DNA from: Salinarimonas soli
GTDB lineage: Bacteria; Pseudomonadota; Alphaproteobacteria; Rhizobiales; Beijerinckiaceae
Assembly: GCF_008386575.1 (NCBI RefSeq)
Contig: NZ_VUOA01000035.1
Span: forward strand, 1 to 64,000
Length of the DNA stretch: 64,000 nt
Direction: 5' to 3'
Part shown: positions 16,578-26,984 of the stretch, one piece after another
Numbering within the stretch: the stretch's first letter is position 1
Layout: every line of letters starts with the position of its first letter
Notes under the pieces: generated by a model
The model's input: only the letters and a program-made list of their open reading frames with translations
Told to the model about the DNA's origin: nothing
Databases searched by the model: none
Program-made: the position numbers and the translations under genes

Positions 16578-18110
16578 TCACTCCTGGCGCTTGGACCTCA
16601 GGGCGAGGCCCGCGGCGGCGGCGCCCGCGACGAGGCCCACGGCGAGCGCCGTCCCGAGCCCCGCCTTGGCGGCGACCTTCGACATCGCCTCCGGCCGGTC
16701 GGGATCGAGGAGATGGCTTCGCGCCATCGCCTCCTCGGCGGCGTTCAGCTCGGGCGCCTCGAAGGGCACGAGGCTGCGGCCGTGCGGGCGGCGCAGGCCG
16801 TCGATGGCCCTGACCAGCGACCCGCCCTCCCGGTCGAGAGCCGCCTCGACGGCCTCCCGCTCGACGCCGAGATGCTCGGCGAGAAGCCGGGTGCGGATCG
16901 CTGCGATGGAGACGCGGACCCCGTCGTGATCGGGCGTCCCGGGCTGCGCCTCGACGACGAGGTCGCATTCCGTGTCGAGGCCCATCGAGCGGTTGTTCAC
17001 GTTCGACGAGCCGATGCGCAGGAGCCGATCGTCCACGATCACCACCTTGGCATGGACATAGATGTCGGCCCCGCCCTCGGTGACGGGCGTGTAGAGGCGG
17101 AAGCGCCCGTGGGCGTCCGCCGCGCGCACGTCCCTCAGCAGGACCGCGCGGGCCGAGCCCATGGCCTCCTCCTCGAGCCAGCCCACGCTCGTCTTCGGGT
17201 TGATCACCACGATCTCGGGGCCGTCGGGCTCGGCGAGGCGCCGGATCATGGCCGAGACGATCCGGTGCGAGGCGAAATATTGCGTCTCGATGTAGAGGCT
17301 GCGGCGCGCGGCGGCGACGGCGTCGAGATAGAGGGCCTCGATCTCGCGCACCTCGGGCTGCGCGTCGCCATAGGCCGGCTGGGTGCGCGCGACGGCGATG
17401 TCGACATCCGTGAAGTCGGGGGCGAGCTCCTCCGGCCAGGAGGGGATGCAGGGCGGCGCCGGCGGAATCTCCTCCCCCGTCGCCCGACGCCAGCGCTCGC
17501 GGGCAAGCTCGCCTAAGGTGCGCGCCGCGTCGCCGTCCACGCAGGTGGTCGCGTCGTGCCAGGGCCCGTAGACATCGCCGCCCGCCTCGACGCGGTAGGG
17601 CTCGTCGTCCGCATGGGCCGGGGTGTCCCAGCGGTGCAGGGTCATGTCGATCCCGCCGCAGAAGGCGAGGGCATCGTCGATCACCACGATCTTCTGGTGA
17701 TGGCACGCGCCCATCGGGTGCTCGTGGTCGGCCCTCAGGTCGAGGCGCCGGCCCGCCATCCAGTCGAGGATCTTCAGGGGGATCGCGGCGCGAAACGGGA
17801 ACTTGAGGAAGGAGAGATCCCAGCGCAGGACGAAGATGCGCAGGTCCGGCCGGTTGTCGACCACATGGGTGAGGAAGCCCCCGAGGTCGTCGGGCACGCC
17901 CGGCATGGGATCGCGCCGCTCCAGCCCGATGCGCCAGTCGAAGTCCCAGCCGATCAGGAAGACCGTGTGCCGGGCCTTGAGGATCGCGGCCTTGGCCGCC
18001 GCGAAATAATCGGCGGCATCGACGATCACCGCGACATGGTCGGCCCGGGCGAGGCGCCAGCAGTTCCGCCCGGGGCGCATGAGGCGTCGATCGTCGCTCG
18101 TGGTCTCCAT
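16578..18110 (-). CDS. Phospholipase D-family protein
   Basis: A 510-residue protein with two HKD motifs: H138-x-K140-x4-D145 in the first half (HHQKIVVIDD) and HAKVVIVDD with GSSNVNNRS in the second half, around residues 350-365. This is the full bilobed PLD/cardiolipin-synthase type catalytic site. No signal peptide is seen. The C-terminus (GLGTALAVGLVAGAAAAGLAL) is a hydrophobic anchor. The enzyme should hydrolyse or transfer phosphatidyl groups at the inner membrane. It stands alone, followed by a dispersed repeat. Confidence 0.88.
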   Translation of the reverse strand: METTSDDRRLMRPGRNCWRLARADHVAVIVDAADYFAAAKAAILKARHTVFLIGWDFDWRIGLERRDPMPGVPDDLGGFLTHVVDNRPDLRIFVLRWDLSFLKFPFRAAIPLKILDWMAGRRLDLRADHEHPMGACHHQKIVVIDDALAFCGGIDMTLHRWDTPAHADDEPYRVEAGGDVYGPWHDATTCVDGDAARTLGELARERWRRATGEEIPPAPPCIPSWPEELAPDFTDVDIAVARTQPAYGDAQPEVREIEALYLDAVAAARRSLYIETQYFASHRIVSAMIRRLAEPDGPEIVVINPKTSVGWLEEEAMGSARAVLLRDVRAADAHGRFRLYTPVTEGGADIYVHAKVVIVDDRLLRIGSSNVNNRSMGLDTECDLVVEAQPGTPDHDGVRVSIAAIRTRLLAEHLGVEREAVEAALDREGGSLVRAIDGLRRPHGRSLVPFEAPELNAAEEAMARSHLLDPDRPEAMSKVAAKAGLGTALAVGLVAGAAAAGLALRSKRQE

Positions 18111-18242
18111 GCCGGCGGCTCCGTTCCTGGCTGAGCGCCGCGGGCGAGCGCGGCCGTGGGGGACGAACGCCGATCGGGCCGCATTGGTTACAGCCCCGGC
18201 TCAAGAAAGCGCCACGCTTGGGCAGCGGCGCCTTGCCGCCCG

Positions 18243-19418
18243 TCAGCGGGCGCCCGCGAGAGCCGTCATGATGTCGTGGGCGGCCGTGACCCGAGCGGCA
18301 TTGGGGTAGTTCTTGTTGGCGAGCATGACGATGCCGAAGCGCCGGGCCGGCACGTATGCCGCATAGGCGCCGAACCCCAGCGTCGCCCCCGTCTTGTGGA
18401 ACCAGACCTCGCCCGCGGGCTGGCGCGGCGGATCAAGGCGCTCGACCCGCGCGGGCTTGAGGGCGAACTCGGGCGACGTGGCGTCGACGAGCTGCCGGAG
18501 GGTCGGCTCGGCGAGCATCTCCCATCCGAGCCCCTGCATCATCGGGCCGACCCTATCGTAGGCCAGATGCGTGTCGTCGATGGCGCGCCGCAGCGTGCCG
18601 TCGAGGCGCGAGGGGTCGATGTTGGCCTCGACGAAGCGGATCAGGTCGGCCGCGCTCGTCTTGATGCCATAGGCCTCCGAGGCGAAGACCCCCGGATTGA
18701 CCCGCACGGGCCGCCCCTCCCCCGTATAGCCCTGGGCGTAGTCGCCCATGCGGGCCTTCGGGACCTTGAGGAACGTGCCGGTGAGGCCCAGCAGGGGCAG
18801 GAGCCGGCCCTCCATCAGCCCGTCGAAGGATCCGCCCATGCCGCGGGCCGCGAGATTCCCGAACAAGCCGAGGCTCGGGTTCGAGTAGAGGCGGTAGGTG
18901 CCGGGCGCATAGGCCGGCTGCCAGGCCTTGAAGTAGGTGATCATGGTGGCCTCGTCCTTCACCTCCCTCGGGAACTGCAGGGGCAGGCCGCCCGCCGTGT
19001 AGGTGCCGAGATCCAGCAGGCTGATCTCGTCGAAGCGGCTGCCGCTCAAGGCGGGCATGTGCCGGCTCGCCTTGTCGGAGAGCCGCAGCGCGCCGCTCGC
19101 CGCGCCATAGGCCGCGAGCGTCGCCGCGAAGGTCTTGCTGACGGAGCCGATCTCGAACAGCGTGGACTCGGTGACCGGCCGCCCGCTCTCCCGCGAGGCG
19201 ACCCCGTAGCCGAAGACGTGGCGCTGCCCGTCGATCGTGACCGCGACGGCCATGCCCGGCAGGCTGTGGGCCTCCATCACGGGGCGGATCGCCTCGGCGA
19301 CGACCCGCTCGATCCGGTCGCGGCCGGGCCCGTCGGCGGCATGGGCGCCCGTGGCGAGGGCGGCGAGGATCAGGCCGGCGAGCGGGCGGGCGGCGAGCGG
19401 CGGCTGGCGTGCGTTCAT
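18243..19418 (-). CDS. Class C-type serine beta-lactamase (AmpC-like)
   Basis: A 391-residue serine hydrolase with a signal peptide (LAGLILAALATGAHAAD) for export to the periplasm. All three active-site elements are present: S92-V-S-K95, Y178-S-N180 and K342-T-G344. Length and order match AmpC enzymes, which hydrolyse cephalosporins, though esterases and DD-peptidases share the motifs. The ATG at 19418 precedes the signal sequence. An alternative ATG is at 19433. A LysR-type gene is divergently transcribed 99 bp away, the classical ampR-ampC arrangement, so induction by cell-wall fragments is plausible. Confidence 0.85.
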   Translation of the reverse strand: MNARQPPLAARPLAGLILAALATGAHAADGPGRDRIERVVAEAIRPVMEAHSLPGMAVAVTIDGQRHVFGYGVASRESGRPVTESTLFEIGSVSKTFAATLAAYGAASGALRLSDKASRHMPALSGSRFDEISLLDLGTYTAGGLPLQFPREVKDEATMITYFKAWQPAYAPGTYRLYSNPSLGLFGNLAARGMGGSFDGLMEGRLLPLLGLTGTFLKVPKARMGDYAQGYTGEGRPVRVNPGVFASEAYGIKTSAADLIRFVEANIDPSRLDGTLRRAIDDTHLAYDRVGPMMQGLGWEMLAEPTLRQLVDATSPEFALKPARVERLDPPRQPAGEVWFHKTGATLGFGAYAAYVPARRFGIVMLANKNYPNAARVTAAHDIMTALAGAR

Positions 19419-19479
19419 CGGGTCGGCCTCCATCGAGGCGCGGACCTTGACCAATCGCCCGGCCCGGCACAAACGAGCG

Positions 19480-19502
19480 TTTCTCGACGCAGCCATGAGA
19501 AA
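19480..19502. promoter_or_regulatory. Candidate operator in the ampC-lysR divergent promoter
   Basis: Perfect 6-bp inverted arms TTTCTC (19480-19485) and GAGAAA (19497-19502) are separated by 11 bases, centrally placed in the 99-bp divergent region. An interrupted dyad of this size fits a LysR-type regulator binding and repressing its own gene. Only position and symmetry support it. Confidence 0.4.
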
Positions 19503-19517
19503 AGCTGGGCCTTCCCC

Positions 19518-20396
19518 ATGACGAGGCGGCACCTTCCCCTCAACGGATTGAGGGCATTCGAGGCATCGGCCCGGCATCTGAGCTTCACCCGGGCCGGCCT
19601 GGAGCTGCGGGTCACCCAGGCCGCGATCAGCCACCAGGTGAAGGGCCTGGAGGAGGTGCTCGGCGTCGCGCTGTTCCGCCGCCTGCCCCGGGGGCTGGCG
19701 CTCACCGACGAGGGCCAGGCGCTCGTGCCGGTGCTCACGGACGCCTTCGGCCGGATCGGCGCGAGCCTCGATCGGCTCCAGCACGGGCATATCGAGGAGG
19801 TGGTCACGCTGGGCTGCAACAGCACCTTCGCGAGCGGCTGGCTCCTGCGGCACCTGGAGGAGTTCCGGGCGCGGCACCCGCTCATCGACCTGCGCCTCCT
19901 CATCAACAACAACCGCGTCGACATGGCGGGCGACGGCCTCGACCTCGCCCTGCGCTTCGGCAACGGGTCCTGGCACGGGACGGAGGCCGTCCATCTCGTG
20001 GCGGCTCCCCTCTCCCCGGTCTGCTCGCCGCCGACGGCCGCGCGCCTGCGCCACCCGGCGGACCTCGCCCGCGAGACGCTGCTTCGCTCCTACCGCGTCG
20101 AGGAATGGCCTCTCTGGTTCGGGGTGACCGACGTCCCCTGCCCGACGATCCGCGGGCCGATGTTCGACAGCTCCGTCACCATGGCGCAGGCCGCCGCGGA
20201 GGGCATCGGCGTCGCCCTCGTGCCCGTGCGCATGTTCGAGCCCGATCTCACGACCGGCCGGCTCGTCCAGCCCTTCACTGCTGCGGTGCCGGCGGGCTCC
20301 TACTGGCTCACCTGGCTCAAGTCGAAGCCCGTCACGCCAGGCATGGAGGCGGTGCGGGGCTGGCTTCTCTCACGGCTCGCCGGCGTCCAAGCCTAG
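19518..20396 (+). CDS. LysR-family regulator, AmpR-like by position
   Basis: A 292-residue LysR protein. The N-terminal winged helix (LPLNGLRAFEASARHLSFTRAGLELRVTQAAISHQVKGLE) resembles the GcvA/AmpR subgroup. The effector domain covers residues 90-290 and contains GVALVPVRMF near its end. It is transcribed away from the AmpC-like gene, so it most likely controls it, with 1,6-anhydro-muropeptides or UDP-muramyl pentapeptide as effectors if it is a true AmpR. That assignment rests on context. The ATG at 19518 fits the conserved N-terminus. Confidence 0.85.
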   Translation: MTRRHLPLNGLRAFEASARHLSFTRAGLELRVTQAAISHQVKGLEEVLGVALFRRLPRGLALTDEGQALVPVLTDAFGRIGASLDRLQHGHIEEVVTLGCNSTFASGWLLRHLEEFRARHPLIDLRLLINNNRVDMAGDGLDLALRFGNGSWHGTEAVHLVAAPLSPVCSPPTAARLRHPADLARETLLRSYRVEEWPLWFGVTDVPCPTIRGPMFDSSVTMAQAAAEGIGVALVPVRMFEPDLTTGRLVQPFTAAVPAGSYWLTWLKSKPVTPGMEAVRGWLLSRLAGVQA

Positions 20397-20462
20397 CGGC
20401 GGCTTGCGGGCGGGCGCGGCCGTGATATCCGGGGAGCGAAGGACGATCGACGGGAGAGATCC

Positions 20463-21044
20463 ATGCGCATCTGCGTCTTCTGCGGCTCGAGCGACGGGTT
20501 CGATCCGATCCACCGCGAGGCGGCGACGGCGCTCGGGCGGACCCTGGCGCGCGAGGGCGTCGGGCTCGTCTATGGCGGCGGCAAGGTGGGCCTCATGGGG
20601 GCCGTGGCGGATGCCGTGCTCGGCGCGGGGGGCGAGGCGATCGGCGTCATCCCGCGCGCCCTGATGGACAAGGAGGTGGGCCATGCGGGCCTCACCGAGC
20701 TCCACGTCGTCGGCTCCATGCACGAGCGCAAGGCGATGATGTCGGATCTCGCGGACGGGGGCTACATCGCCCTTCCCGGAGGTCTCGGCACCTTCGAGGA
20801 GCTGTTAGAGGTCTGGACCTGGGGCCAGCTCGGCTACCACCCCAAGCCTGTGGCGCTGATGAATGTCGGCGGTTTCTACGACGGCCTGCTCGGCTTCCTC
20901 GACGGCGTGGTGGAGGGGGGCTTCGTCCGCCGGCAGCACCGGGACATGCTGCTCGTGGGCACCGAGCCCGACGCCATGCTCGCGGCGCTTCGCGCCTACG
21001 CGCCCCCGAGCCTGCCCAAATGGATTTCCGGCCGCGAGCGGTGA
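20463..21044 (+). CDS. LOG-family protein (cytokinin riboside 5'-monophosphate phosphoribohydrolase type)
   Basis: A 193-residue Rossmann-like protein with the LOG signature: GGGKVGLMG near residue 40 and [10 protein letters not shown] near residue 102. Members cleave the N-glycosidic bond of nucleoside 5'-monophosphates to release a base and ribose 5-phosphate. In plant-associated bacteria this can yield active cytokinins. Length is typical (about 190-200 residues), with no signal peptide. A ribosome-binding site GGAGAG precedes the ATG. It is separate from the upstream LysR gene by 66 bp. Confidence 0.9.
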   Translation: MRICVFCGSSDGFDPIHREAATALGRTLAREGVGLVYGGGKVGLMGAVADAVLGAGGEAIGVIPRALMDKEVGHAGLTELHVVGSMHERKAMMSDLADGGYIALPGGLGTFEELLEVWTWGQLGYHPKPVALMNVGGFYDGLLGFLDGVVEGGFVRRQHRDMLLVGTEPDAMLAALRAYAPPSLPKWISGRER

Positions 21045-21074
21045 GGCGGGTTCTCCCATCCTCCCCCTCGTCCC

Positions 21075-21210
21075 CCGCCTTCGCGGGGGCAGGCTCTGAG
21101 GCGCCCACGGAGTGGGCATTGAGGGGCGCTTCAGATATCTCCCTCCGGCTCACGCGCGTGGTGCGTGCTTCGAGACGGCCCCCGCCGCAAGCCTCCTCAG
21201 CATGAGGGGG
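21075..21210 (-). repeat. Dispersed repeat, copy 3 (partly diverged)
   Basis: This contains TGAGGCGCCCACGGAGTGGGC, TGCGTGCTTCGAGACGGCC and CTCCTCAGCATGAGG in the same order and orientation as copy 1. The middle is more diverged. It lies between the convergent LOG and alcohol dehydrogenase genes. Confidence 0.7.
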
Positions 21211-21240
21211 TGGGGAGGATAGCCCAACCCGCGCCGCCGC

Positions 21241-22302
21241 TCACGGCACGAGGACGGTGCGGCCGACCACCCGGCCCGCGCGCAGGTCGTCGAGGGCGGC
21301 GTTGGCCTCGTCGAGGGGCCGCGGCGTGATCGGCAGCGGATAGGCGCCCCGGGTCCGCAGCACGTCGATGAGTTCCTTCAGCTCGTCGAGCGACCCGACA
21401 TAGGAGCCCTGGAGCATGATCGTGCGCACCGCCAGGAGCGGCAGCGCCACCTCCACCGACCCGCCCACGAGGCCCACGCTCACGAGCCGCCCGCCGCGCC
21501 GCAGGAGGGACATGCCGAACTCCGCCGTGCTCTGGGTGCCCACGAAATCGATGACGGCGGCGAACCCGCCCTCCGTGCGCTCCAGGAGGCGCCGCGCGAT
21601 CCCCTCCTCGCCGGGGTCGACGGCAAGGCTCGCCCCAGCGGCCTGGGCCGCCGCCCGCTTGGCCGGGTCGATGTCCGCCACCACGGGATCGGCCCGCAGC
21701 AGGAGATGGGCCAGGTACACGCAGGCGAGCCCCACCCCGCCCGCCCCGATGAGCAGCAGGCTGTCGTCCGACACCGCGAGGGAGACCTTGCGCAGCGCGC
21801 TGTAGGCCGTGAGCCCGGAACAGGCGCAGGTGCACGCGACATGCTCGGGGATGCCCGAGAAATCCACGAGGTAGCGGGGATGGGGCACCAGGACGTGGGT
21901 GGAGAAGCCGCCGTCCATCCGCACGCCGAGGCTGCGGGACCTGGAGCAGTAATTGTCGAGGCCCGAGCGGCACATCCGGCAGGTGCCGCAGCCGATCCAG
22001 GGATAGACGAGCCGCCGCGCCCCCACCGGAACGCCCGCCGCCTGGGGTCCCGCCGCCACCACCTCGCCCACGATCTCGTGGCCGAGGACCCGGGGCGGAC
22101 CGACATGGGAGAGCTCCAGCCGGCGCCCCTGGCCCAGATCGAAGTGGCCGTCCACGAAATGCAGGTCGCTGTGGCACAGGCCGCAGGCGCTCACCCGCAC
22201 GAGCACCTCCGTGCCCTGCGGCACCGGCACCGGCTCGACGACCTCGCACAGGGGCGCCCCGAAGCGCTCCAGGCGGAAGCTGCGCATCATCCCGAGGCTC
22301 AT
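21241..22302 (-). CDS. Zinc-dependent alcohol dehydrogenase family protein
   Basis: A 353-residue medium-chain dehydrogenase. The catalytic zinc site is visible as CGLCHSDLHFVDGHFDLG plus GHE (HEIVGEV), and the structural zinc lobe as the cysteines in GCGTCRMCRSGLDNYC. GAGGVGLACVYLA is the NAD(P)-binding turn. GAGGGG precedes the ATG at 22302 on this strand. Cytoplasmic oxidation of an alcohol or reduction of an aldehyde is expected, with unknown specificity. It is monocistronic, with convergent LOG downstream. Confidence 0.9.
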   Translation of the reverse strand: MSLGMMRSFRLERFGAPLCEVVEPVPVPQGTEVLVRVSACGLCHSDLHFVDGHFDLGQGRRLELSHVGPPRVLGHEIVGEVVAAGPQAAGVPVGARRLVYPWIGCGTCRMCRSGLDNYCSRSRSLGVRMDGGFSTHVLVPHPRYLVDFSGIPEHVACTCACSGLTAYSALRKVSLAVSDDSLLLIGAGGVGLACVYLAHLLLRADPVVADIDPAKRAAAQAAGASLAVDPGEEGIARRLLERTEGGFAAVIDFVGTQSTAEFGMSLLRRGGRLVSVGLVGGSVEVALPLLAVRTIMLQGSYVGSLDELKELIDVLRTRGAYPLPITPRPLDEANAALDDLRAGRVVGRTVLVP

Positions 22303-22456
22303 CGGGCCCCTCCCCATATGAGGGTGGCCCGCAGGGGCAGGCATGAGGCGCCGCTGCGCGGCGGGGCCTTGCGCCGCGGGCGCACCTTGTTCCCCCTCGG
22401 CGGTCCGGACCGGCAGGGCTTTCTCGTCGGAAAGGCGGGGTGGGGGATCATGGGCA

Positions 22457-23371
22457 TCAGGGCAGGAGCCCTTCCTTCTCGAGGAATTGACGCGCCACCT
22501 CCTCGATGCGTCGGCCGCTCACGTCGACGGAGGCGTTGAGCGCACGGATCACGGCGTTGTCGAGCCGGGCCGCGAGGCTCTCGAGGAGGGAGGCCAGGGT
22601 GGGATGCCGCTCGAGCGCTGCGCGGCGCACGACGGGGGCAAGGCGGTAGCTCGGGAAGAAGCCGCGATCGTCCCGCAGGGTCTGGAGGTCGAACGCCGCG
22701 ATCCTGCCGTCCGTGGCGAAGACGAGCCCGACATCGACGGCGTCGCCCCGGCGCAGGTTCCCATAGATCGCGTCGGCCTCCATGCGCACGACGCTGCCCG
22801 GCGCGAACTCGAAGCCGTAGGCGCGCTGGAGCGGCATGAGGCCGTCGGGCCGGACGAAGAACTCCGTGTTGGAGGCCATCCGGATCGGGGCTCCCCCGCG
22901 CACGAGGGCGGCGAGATCGGAGATCGTCGCGAGTCCCCTCGCCTCCATGTCGCTCCGCCGCATGGCGAGCGCATAGGTGTTGTCGACGGCGGAGGGCTTG
23001 AGCCAGATCAGGCCCTTGCGGGCGTCGAGCATCTTGACCCGGGCATAGGTCTCGTCGGGGCTCGGCCGGGCCGTGACCCCGTTATGGGCGAGCAGCGACG
23101 TGCCCGTATATTCCCAATACAGGTCCACGAGCCCCGCCTCCTGCTCGCGGCGCACGCCGCTCGACGACAGGCCGACCCGCGTGCGCACCGCGTAACCCCG
23201 GCCGGCCAGCAATTGCCTGGTCATCTCGGCGAGGATGTACTGCTCCGTGAAGTCCTTGGCCCCGACCACGAGGCCCTGGGCGCCGGCCGCGCGCGGGAGG
23301 GCGGCGCAGATCAGCGCAAGGCACAGGCAGGCGCACGCACGCCGCACCGCCCGCCCGCTCCAACGCCCCAT
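22457..23371 (-). CDS. ABC transporter substrate-binding protein, OpuAC/OsmF (quaternary amine) family
   Basis: A 304-residue periplasmic binding protein. A signal peptide (CACLCLALICAALPRAAGA) is followed by LVVGAKDFTEQYILAEM, the typical start of mature OsmF/ProX-type proteins. VDLYWEYTGTSL and VGLVFATDGRI are further family landmarks. It should bind glycine betaine, choline or a related compound. No permease or ATPase gene is adjacent, so it is an orphan subunit. The start is uncertain: ATG codons at 23407, 23392 and 23371 are in frame, and the last gives the most usual signal peptide. Confidence 0.82.
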   Translation of the reverse strand: MGRWSGRAVRRACACLCLALICAALPRAAGAQGLVVGAKDFTEQYILAEMTRQLLAGRGYAVRTRVGLSSSGVRREQEAGLVDLYWEYTGTSLLAHNGVTARPSPDETYARVKMLDARKGLIWLKPSAVDNTYALAMRRSDMEARGLATISDLAALVRGGAPIRMASNTEFFVRPDGLMPLQRAYGFEFAPGSVVRMEADAIYGNLRRGDAVDVGLVFATDGRIAAFDLQTLRDDRGFFPSYRLAPVVRRAALERHPTLASLLESLAARLDNAVIRALNASVDVSGRRIEEVARQFLEKEGLLP

Positions 23372-23506
23372 GCCGACACCCCGCCCCGCCATTCTCCGGC
23401 GCAGCATAAGGCCAGCTTCGCCGGGCGCAACGCCGGGCGAGGCGTGAGGAGGGCGCGGATCGCTTCAGTCCGGCGCACCCCCCGCCGGCCCGGGGGGCGG
23501 GCGACC

Positions 23507-24697
<1,191 letters not shown>

Positions 24698-24861
24698 GTG
24701 AGGGATCTCCTGTGCCAGGCGTCGGGACACCAACCGGATCGCGCCCGAAAGGCGGCTCTCAGGATGGCGTCATCGTAGTCCTGGCGGAGATCCAGAGCTG
24801 GTTCAACACCCCCGTCACCGATGGGTCGCGGCCGCCCGGCCGTCCCGGCGGCGATCGTGCG

Positions 24862-26505
24862 TCAGGCCGGCGGGGCGGACGCTTCCCGCTCGACGCCGAG
24901 GAAGTGCTCGACCCTCGGAGGCTCGTCGTCCATGTGGAAGCGCCGCGCCGCCTGCTGCAGATCGGCGTCGGCGTGCGACACGCGGTGGTGCTGGCGCAGG
25001 TGCTCCGCCCAGGACTCCACGAAGAACCACTCCATCAGGCGCTCCGGGTCGGCCGCGTCCTCGCTCACGCCCCAGGCATAGGCCCCGTCGCGCCGGCGCT
25101 CGGGTGCGAGGCGGTTGAGGGCGTCGAGGAACGCGGGCCGGTCGGACGGTCGCACGCGGTAGGTGACCGTCACCAGCACCGGCCCGCGATCGCCGGCGAC
25201 TGGCTGCGAGACGAGGGGCTCGGGCCAATGGCGCGACGATCCGAGATCGGCCTCGCCCGCGGGCAGTTTCAGGCGGCCCGCGATCAGCGCCGTCAGGGCG
25301 AGGCCCGCGGCGCCGGCCAGCAGGGTGGCGGGCACGCCCACGGCCCCCGCGAGGGCTCCCCATCCGATGCTGCCCGCCGCCGACGCGCCGTTGAACACCA
25401 TGAGGTAGATCGCCAGGCCCCGGCCGCGAACCCAGTTCGGGAGGACGGCCTGCGTCGTGGCGTTGAGCGTGGTGAGCACCGCGATCCAGGCGGCCCCGAG
25501 GCAGAGGCTGAGGACGATGGCGAGAGCTTGCGGCGGACCGAGCGCCAGGCCGGCCGCGACGCCGGCGGTGGTGAGCGAGGCCGCGAGAACGAGCCCGTCC
25601 GTGTCGAGATGTCCCCGCAGGCGCGGCATGAGGACGGCGCCGACGATGGCGCCCGCGCCGACGCCGCCGAGCAGGAAGCCATAGAAGCCTGGGCCGCCGC
25701 CCAGGAGGTCGCGCGCCACGATCGGCAGAAGCGCCCAGAGCACGCTCGCGAAGGTGAAGAAGAGAAAGGCCCTGAACAGGATCCGGCGCAGGTCCGGCGC
25801 GGCGCGCGCATAGCGCAGGGCGGCCCGGAGCGCGCCGCCGAAATGCTCCGACAGCTCGTCCCGGGGCGTCGCCGCCCGAGGCCACCAGAGCAGCGCCCCG
25901 GCCACGACCGCGTAGGTCAGGACGTCGAAGCCGTAGGCCGCGGCGGCCCCGAAGGCCGCCAGGATGAGCCCGCCCGCCGCGGGCCCGACGGCCCGCGCGA
26001 TGTTGATGCCGAGCGAGTTGAGCGCGACGGCCGCCTTCACCTCGCCCCGCGGGACGAGCTCGGGCACGATGGCCTGCCAGGCCGGCATGGACAAGGCGGC
26101 CCCGATCCCGCCGAGCGCGGTGAGCCCGACGATGCTCGCCACCGAGTGCCCGCCGAACCAGGCGAGGAGGGCCAGCGCGGTGCTCACGGCGCCCAGGCCG
26201 ACCTGAACCGCGAGCAGGAGGTGCCGGCGGTCGAGAATGTCCGACAGGACGCCGGCCGGGATCGCGAGAAGGAAGATCGGCAGGGTCGCCGCCGCCTGGA
26301 CGAGGGCCACGGCCGTGGCCGAGTCCGACAGCTCGACGACGAGCCAGGCGCTGGCGACGTCGCGCATGAACGTGCCGAGATTGCCGAAGATCGTGGCGAG
26401 CCAGATGACCGCGAAGACCCGGTTGCGCAGGGGCGCGAAGGCGCCGGGCTGGGGGACGGCCTCGGCCGCGGGCGCCGCCGCGCCGCCGGGCCCCGCCCCG
26501 TTCAA
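24862..26505 (-). CDS. MFS transporter (MFS_3 / transmembrane secretion effector type) with C-terminal soluble domain
   Basis: A 547-residue protein. The first about 420 residues have 10-12 membrane segments typical of the MFS_3 family (VIWLATIFGNLGTFMRDVASAW, then VPRGEVKAAVALNS). The last about 110 residues form a soluble ferredoxin-like domain (VLVTVTYRVRP, SWAEHLRQHHRVSHAD) found in many MFS_3 members. Translation probably starts at TTG 26505, which overlaps the stop of the DoxX gene (TTGA) and is preceded by GGGGAG. It is the last gene of the minus-strand operon that begins at 29992. Substrate unknown. Confidence 0.82.
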   Translation of the reverse strand: MNGAGPGGAAAPAAEAVPQPGAFAPLRNRVFAVIWLATIFGNLGTFMRDVASAWLVVELSDSATAVALVQAAATLPIFLLAIPAGVLSDILDRRHLLLAVQVGLGAVSTALALLAWFGGHSVASIVGLTALGGIGAALSMPAWQAIVPELVPRGEVKAAVALNSLGINIARAVGPAAGGLILAAFGAAAAYGFDVLTYAVVAGALLWWPRAATPRDELSEHFGGALRAALRYARAAPDLRRILFRAFLFFTFASVLWALLPIVARDLLGGGPGFYGFLLGGVGAGAIVGAVLMPRLRGHLDTDGLVLAASLTTAGVAAGLALGPPQALAIVLSLCLGAAWIAVLTTLNATTQAVLPNWVRGRGLAIYLMVFNGASAAGSIGWGALAGAVGVPATLLAGAAGLALTALIAGRLKLPAGEADLGSSRHWPEPLVSQPVAGDRGPVLVTVTYRVRPSDRPAFLDALNRLAPERRRDGAYAWGVSEDAADPERLMEWFFVESWAEHLRQHHRVSHADADLQQAARRFHMDDEPPRVEHFLGVEREASAPPA

Positions 26506-26960
26506 CGCGCTGTCTCCCCGCGATGCGCCAGGAGCGCCGCCGCGGCGAGCCCGCCTATGATCGCGACGTGCTCCAGGAACGTGGCGGTCTGCCGTCCGCG
26601 ATCGGGGCCGTCGAAGGTCCAGAACGGATGGGCGATCAGGGTCGCGAGCAGCGTGAAGCCCGCGAGGATCCCGGCCCCGAGCCAGCACCAGCGCCGGCTC
26701 AGGAAGAGCGCCGCTCCGCCAAGCTGCGTCAGGATCACGGCCGCGGCGACGGCAGCCGGCATGCCGAGGCCCAGGGCCGCGGCCTCGGCCCGCGCGCCCC
26801 CGAAATCGAGGAGCTTCATGATCCCGCTGACCAGGAACGGAGCGGCAAGCGCCAGGCGCGCGCCGATCTCGACGCCGGGGAGCGCCAGGAGGGCGCGGAT
26901 CGGGGCGGGCGGCCGTGCGTCAGCGATCGGGGTCAGGGCGGCAAGCGGTTTCGTGGTCAT
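26502..26960 (-). CDS. DoxX-family membrane protein
   Basis: A 152-residue protein with four predicted membrane helices (LALAAPFLVSGIMKLLDF, AVAAAVILTQLGGAALFL, LGAGILAGFTLLATLIAHPFW, FLEHVAIIGGLAAAALLAH). FLVSGIMKLLDF and the late HPFW/EH positions match DoxX proteins, which sit in the inner membrane and are linked to redox or quinone functions in some species. It lies between the amidohydrolase and MFS genes of the same operon, overlapping the latter by 4 bp. Confidence 0.82.
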   Translation of the reverse strand: MTTKPLAALTPIADARPPAPIRALLALPGVEIGARLALAAPFLVSGIMKLLDFGGARAEAAALGLGMPAAVAAAVILTQLGGAALFLSRRWCWLGAGILAGFTLLATLIAHPFWTFDGPDRGRQTATFLEHVAIIGGLAAAALLAHRGETAR

Positions 26961-26984
26961 CGCGTCAGCCTCCTCGTATCACCG

